DNA from: Anthopleura xanthogrammica | Taxonomy: Eukaryota > Cnidaria > Anthozoa > Actiniaria > Actiniidae | Assembly (NCBI GenBank): GCA_964019055.1 | Contig: OZ025219.1 | Location: 9,676,388 to 9,740,387, forward strand | Reading direction: 5' to 3' | Length of the DNA: 64,000 bases | Notes under the pieces: model-generated | Seen by the model: the letters and a program-made list of their open reading frames with translations, nothing else | Told to the model about the DNA's origin: nothing | Database searches by the model: none | Part shown: positions 59,811-64,000 of the stretch, one piece after another | Position numbering within the stretch: position 1 is the stretch's first letter | Layout of the letters: each line of letters begins with the position of its first letter | Made by a program: the position numbers and the translations under genes

Positions 59811-62707
59811 GGTTGAAAGGGCGTTGATGATTTCCAGTGGTTAGGAGTACACTGATCACGTAGCGAACTAAAGGCACATCCCAGACGACCTTTACCCATG
59901 TAATTTTATCGTGTTTTAACAATAGCTATTATCATTGTTATATCACTTGGTGTGCAAGTCATTACTGTTCGTAATAGGACGGTTTTAATCGTACGATAAG
60001 AACGGGCGCAACGCTGAGCATGCGCACTAGTATGAACCGCAGGCAATCCAATCCAATTGCATAACGAACATCGATTGCCCATGTTCAATTCCCCCTTCCC
60101 AGTTGAGGGAATTTGTTTGCCCCCCCCCCCTCCCCCCATCAGAAATTCCAAATTTTCGTCGTTTCTTCCAAACTTTTCCTTCAAGACATTTTCCAGTATT
60201 TTAACAGACCCTCTTAGTTTTTCTTACACGACATTGGCACCCATAACCGTTAATATTAATCCTTTCCGTCTTGCTTCCCTGACGCCTGTTAGATCAAGTG
60301 GTGTCTCACAGGTCGATACCATTTTCTGCAGACCCCTCCTCGAGACTGCCTATGCTATGAAAACAACCTTATGGTTTTGAAGAACTCCACTACTCCATCA
60401 GTAGTGAACATCGATGGAAACACTTTTCCCCAAATTTCCACCCCTTTTCTATACGTGCGGCCTGAAAAAAAGTACCCCTTTCGGGCGGAGCATCCGCGTA
60501 TAGTCAATTATAGGGAGTACTCCCCCCCCCCCCCCCCCGGGCTAACTCACAGATCGGACCATCAAACAGCCTCTGGGCTGATCAAAGTCACGGCATGGCT
60601 AACTCACAGATCGAACCCTGCAACAACCTTTGGGCTGATGAAAGTTAGGGCATGTAGAACTCACGGATCGAAATTGAATTTCGCTTCTTAGGTTTTGGGA
60701 AGAGGTAAAAAAAAAAATCGAGTTGCCCAAGGCGGTTGACCTATGAGTAGACAATCCTCCTTGAACTCGTGGCCTGTCCTTCAACGGTTAACTTATGTAA
60801 CTTTGAATTCTTAACATTTGTTTACACGCATATGACAAAATAACAAAGATATTTACCAAAATTAAAAAAACCCCAGCGGTTTAAAAAAAAAAAGGATGGA
60901 CAAAAAAGAGAAGACGTGATTGTGTGGTTGTCGAAGTAGTAATACTGCAACAAGGTATCAGTTTCGGTCAACAATACGACTTCCTTCGTAACACGTGAAC
61001 GTATTTTCACTGTTTGCACGGAAACTATAAGCAAGCGTCAGGATGGTTTGTTTCGTTGTCTACGTGTTCGAAAGCGTGAGGCGTTTCAGTTCATCCTTCA
61101 TCTCTGTTATCAAATAAAGGCCATGGATTTCTGTTTAAGCATTTTGTGTGCGCATGCGAAAACAGTGTCTGCTACTACAATAATTGACCAGAATTCGAGT
61201 GCGTTTTCAAATCACCATCTATAAAGTCAGTAGCTCTTGTCATCATGAAACCAGGTCGGTTCGAAATTAAGGTTTTCCAATAATTCTTAACTTTTCACTT
61301 TCGAGAGTCCATTTCTAATTTTTTTTAAATATGAAAAGTTGAAAAATATTTCCGTGCGCGGTACGACAACTAGAGAATATACTTGATATATTGTTAATAA
61401 GGATTATTAATCATTTGAAAGTTTTCGAATAAGTACAATACCGCTGTAATCCTTGATTAGACACATTTTCTCAGGATTAGCCTCATTTCAGCATCTAAAT
61501 ATTCACGAATACCAACAGTAAAGTAAAGAATGCACAATTTCACTGAAATACAAACACTGAAATACTACGGACCTTCACTGGAATGATGCATACTGCATTT
61601 AAGCGAATAAGCGCTGCCCTCAAATAAGCGCTGCCCTCGAATAACCGCCGCATTTGAGGCTCGAAAATTTAATCATTATTCCAGTACATACGGTATTTGA
61701 AATAGTTCCATACGAAATTGAGGCTGAGCCTAAGCAATAGAGAAATTCGAAACTGGAGCATGACTTTTATCAATTAAAGAAAGGAGATTTTATTATTTTA
61801 TCCTCTTAGGATAAGTCCAACCCTTGTTAACTCTGTATTGGACACGAAAGAAAATATACGGTCATTTCTGTTTATTCTATAAGCAACTTTGTCAAATGCG
61901 CAAGATAATGAATGCAAGGTGAAATTGAGGCTCTGGGGTTAACGCATTCTATATTCAAGACAGCTATCGTTTGAGAATGATATTCCTGCTAACATCACTA
62001 TTCGTGCCCACGATATCAAGTCACGATCAGCCCAATAAACAGAAGTAAAGGCTCAGGCACACGGTGTATCATTGCTGCAACATTATTATTATTACAGTAC
62101 TATTTCAGCAGCCAAATTAGAGAAAATCTCGATGTTTCCGTTTAATTTACAAGAGTAATACAAATTACATAAAAATAATAAAACAGACGTTCATATTTAA
62201 ATATTTTAGTGTGAAGTTGCACGCAATGTTGCACCGTGTGTTGGAGCCTTGACATGACAAAGTATTGAGACAATTGTTCAAGATCCAATTCATTTTTAAT
62301 CAATTCTAAATATCTTTCTCCTAATAAAATCATATTATATTTTTCACATATCAGACCTTTAAATAAGATAATATATATATATGTATACATCTAACTACAT
62401 GTATTCTATTTGTTAAGTACTAACTATGAAATATTGATCAATCGCTCAGTCAAATACAAGTTGGTTATCTTAAGAAACGCTTCAAGTAAAATAGAAAAAA
62501 AGATTATTGAACTTAGATGTTAATTAAGTATTATTATTATTAATGTGGTATTAATATATTATAATATATTGTTAGAGTATTAACAAATAAAGGAAAGAGT
62601 TTGGCACCGATATGTGCTTGAAGTTCGAGTTTTCGATGAAAATAGAATTCAAAATTTACACTTGCTTTGGTGATAAGTGAAATTCTTTTCTTTTCTTTTC
62701 TTTCTTT

Positions 62708-62748
<41 letters not shown>

Positions 62749-63361
62749 ACATATCTCTGACAAAAAATGAATCGTTATACCCATAACAAACCAGATAAGC
62801 TTTCTATAACTTTCGTTTTCAACCGATAAAACTATAAGATAAAAGAGAAGAAAATAATAAAATTTGCGTAAATTAATTTGATCAAAAAACTGGTAAAGTT
62901 TTCAGCGATGGCAGATCTAAAATCACCTAAATAAAATAATCGTTTCCAGCACTATAATTTCCACGCTGTAGCCAATTTTCCATATATAACTGAACTGCTA
63001 CTTATCTCTTTGATCCAAAGCAGTATTTCTGTATCAAAACTGTCTCTACACAGCAAGGAGTGGCTGAGCAATGTCAAGCTAGACATTTGCAAGTCATATA
63101 AGCTTAACAAAATTACTTTGAAACCGAAAAGATGCAACAATAAAATTATATATTAAAAAAATATCGTTCATAGACTTCAAAACTACTAAAATCAAGGTGC
63201 AGAATACTGACTAAAAATTATGCAAATGCCAGGGTGCAACAGCAAAATGGCTTTCTTAAACAGTTAAATGGCTTTCCTTGCTGATTTTAGCATAATAAAC
63301 GCAAACATAAGGTACACTTCTGCACAACCGCAAAATGGCTTTCAAGAACATAAATGGCTTT
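59811..63361. other. Region without a recognisable gene
   Basis: Includes C-runs at 60120-60138 and 60521-60538. At 61590-61670 there is a dispersed GAATAAGCGCTGCCCTC repeat in two copies. A CT dinucleotide tract lies at 62708-62746. No exon with family resemblance was found on either strand. The proline-rich frames near 60057-60690 are driven by the C-runs and repeat R1. Confidence 0.55.
60540..60745. repeat. Dispersed repeat R1 copy
   Basis: Two units (CAGCCTCTGGGCTGATCAAA, CTAACTCACAGATCG) followed by a degraded GGTTTTGGGAAGAGG tail, directly after a C-run. Confidence 0.75.
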
Positions 63362-64000
63362 GGTTATTAACATTGTTACACTACTATCTGCAACAGCGAA
63401 ATGGCTTTCTATGGCACTTAGTTGGCTTACATTAAAATTCGCTATACAAAATACGTTAAAAAATTTCATTTTGGTTATTAACATTGTTACACTACTAGCT
63501 GCAACAGCGAAATGGCTTTCTATGGCACTTAGTTGGCTTACATTAAAATTCGCTATACAAAATACGTTAAAAAATTTCATTTTGGTTATTAACATTGTTA
63601 CACTACTAGCTGCAACAGCGAAATGGCTTTCTATGGCACTTAGTTGGCTTACATTAAAATTCGCTATACAAAATACGTTAAAAAATTTCATTTTGGTTAT
63701 TAACATTGTTACACTACTAGCTGCAACAGCGAAATGGCTTTCTATGGCACTTAGTTGGCTTACATTAAAATTCGCTATACAAAATACGTTAAAAAATTTC
63801 ATTTTGGTTATTAACATTGTTACACTACTAGCTGCAACAGCGAAATGGCTTTCTATGGCACTTAGTTGGCTTACATTAAAATTCGCTATACAAAATACGT
63901 TAAAAAATTTCATTTTGGTTATTAACATTGTTACACTACTAGCTGCAACAGCGAAATGGCTTTCTATGGCACTTAGTTGGCTTACATTAAAATTCGCTAT
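63362..64000. repeat. 111-bp tandem array running off the window
   Basis: Nearly identical units containing GCAACAGCGAAATGGCTTTC, TATGGCACTTAGTTGGCTTA, AATTCGCTATACAAAATACG and TTTTGGTTATTAACATTG, repeating every 111 bases (for example 63401 and 63512). The first unit is slightly diverged, and older fragments of CAAAATGGCTTTC lie at 63240-63350. The minus-strand frame stays open through all copies (37-residue repeat) because 111 is divisible by three. The right end lies beyond the window. Confidence 0.95.

Noticed and set aside
59906..60691. Proline- or glycine-rich frames
   Set aside because: Generated by C-runs and a dispersed repeat, with no splice or homology support.

Overview
This is intron-rich, AT-rich animal nuclear DNA. 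It holds multi-exon genes with GT-AG introns, a dense load of short foldback transposons, tRNA-derived repeat fragments, microsatellites and two satellite-type tandem arrays. Nothing in it is bacterial. The style suggests an invertebrate, possibly an anthozoan cnidarian (coral or sea anemone); that lineage is an inference, not something the sequence proves.

Three intact genes were reconstructed exon by exon. (1) Positions 5610-17362 (+): paladin (PALD1), about 19 coding exons, with an N-myristoylation-type start (MGSAAS) and two C-x5-R phosphatase loops. (2) Positions 27194-34819 (-): an SLC6 sodium/chloride-coupled transporter of 13 coding exons, whose reading frame closes exactly at 594 codons plus stop; it most resembles GABA-type members. 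(3) Positions 38153-54201 (-): a second SLC6 transporter of 15 proposed coding exons (the last very short), about 613 residues. The two SLC6 genes are head-to-tail neighbours with almost identical intron positions and exon lengths, so they arose by tandem duplication. PALD1 and the first SLC6 gene converge on a 7.8-kb satellite array.

Layout: 1-5.6 kb holds a 47-bp tandem array, a TTAA-flanked non-autonomous element and a long hairpin. 5.6-17.4 kb is PALD1, with introns full of foldback elements and a 700-bp octamer array. 17.4-27.2 kb holds a hairpin element and about 65 copies of a 119-bp satellite with a 2.74-kb higher-order duplication. 27.2-34.8 kb is the first SLC6 gene. 34.8-38.1 kb is repeat-rich intergenic DNA. 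38.1-54.2 kb is the second SLC6 gene, with a 75-bp minisatellite and several transposon remnants in its introns. 54.2-56.3 kb is its upstream flank. 56.3-59.8 kb is a complete 3.48-kb DNA-transposon-like element. 59.8-63.3 kb shows no gene. From 63.36 kb to the window edge there is a 111-bp tandem array.

The most unusual object is the 56332-59807 element. It has precise terminal inverted repeats, a TTA target-site duplication and a decayed intron-containing gene. The encoded protein combines two CxxC...HxxC zinc modules, a region whose acidic motifs look like a PIN/FEN-type nuclease, and a cysteine-rich CXC-like tail. No DDE transposase is visible, and I cannot place it in a named transposon superfamily.
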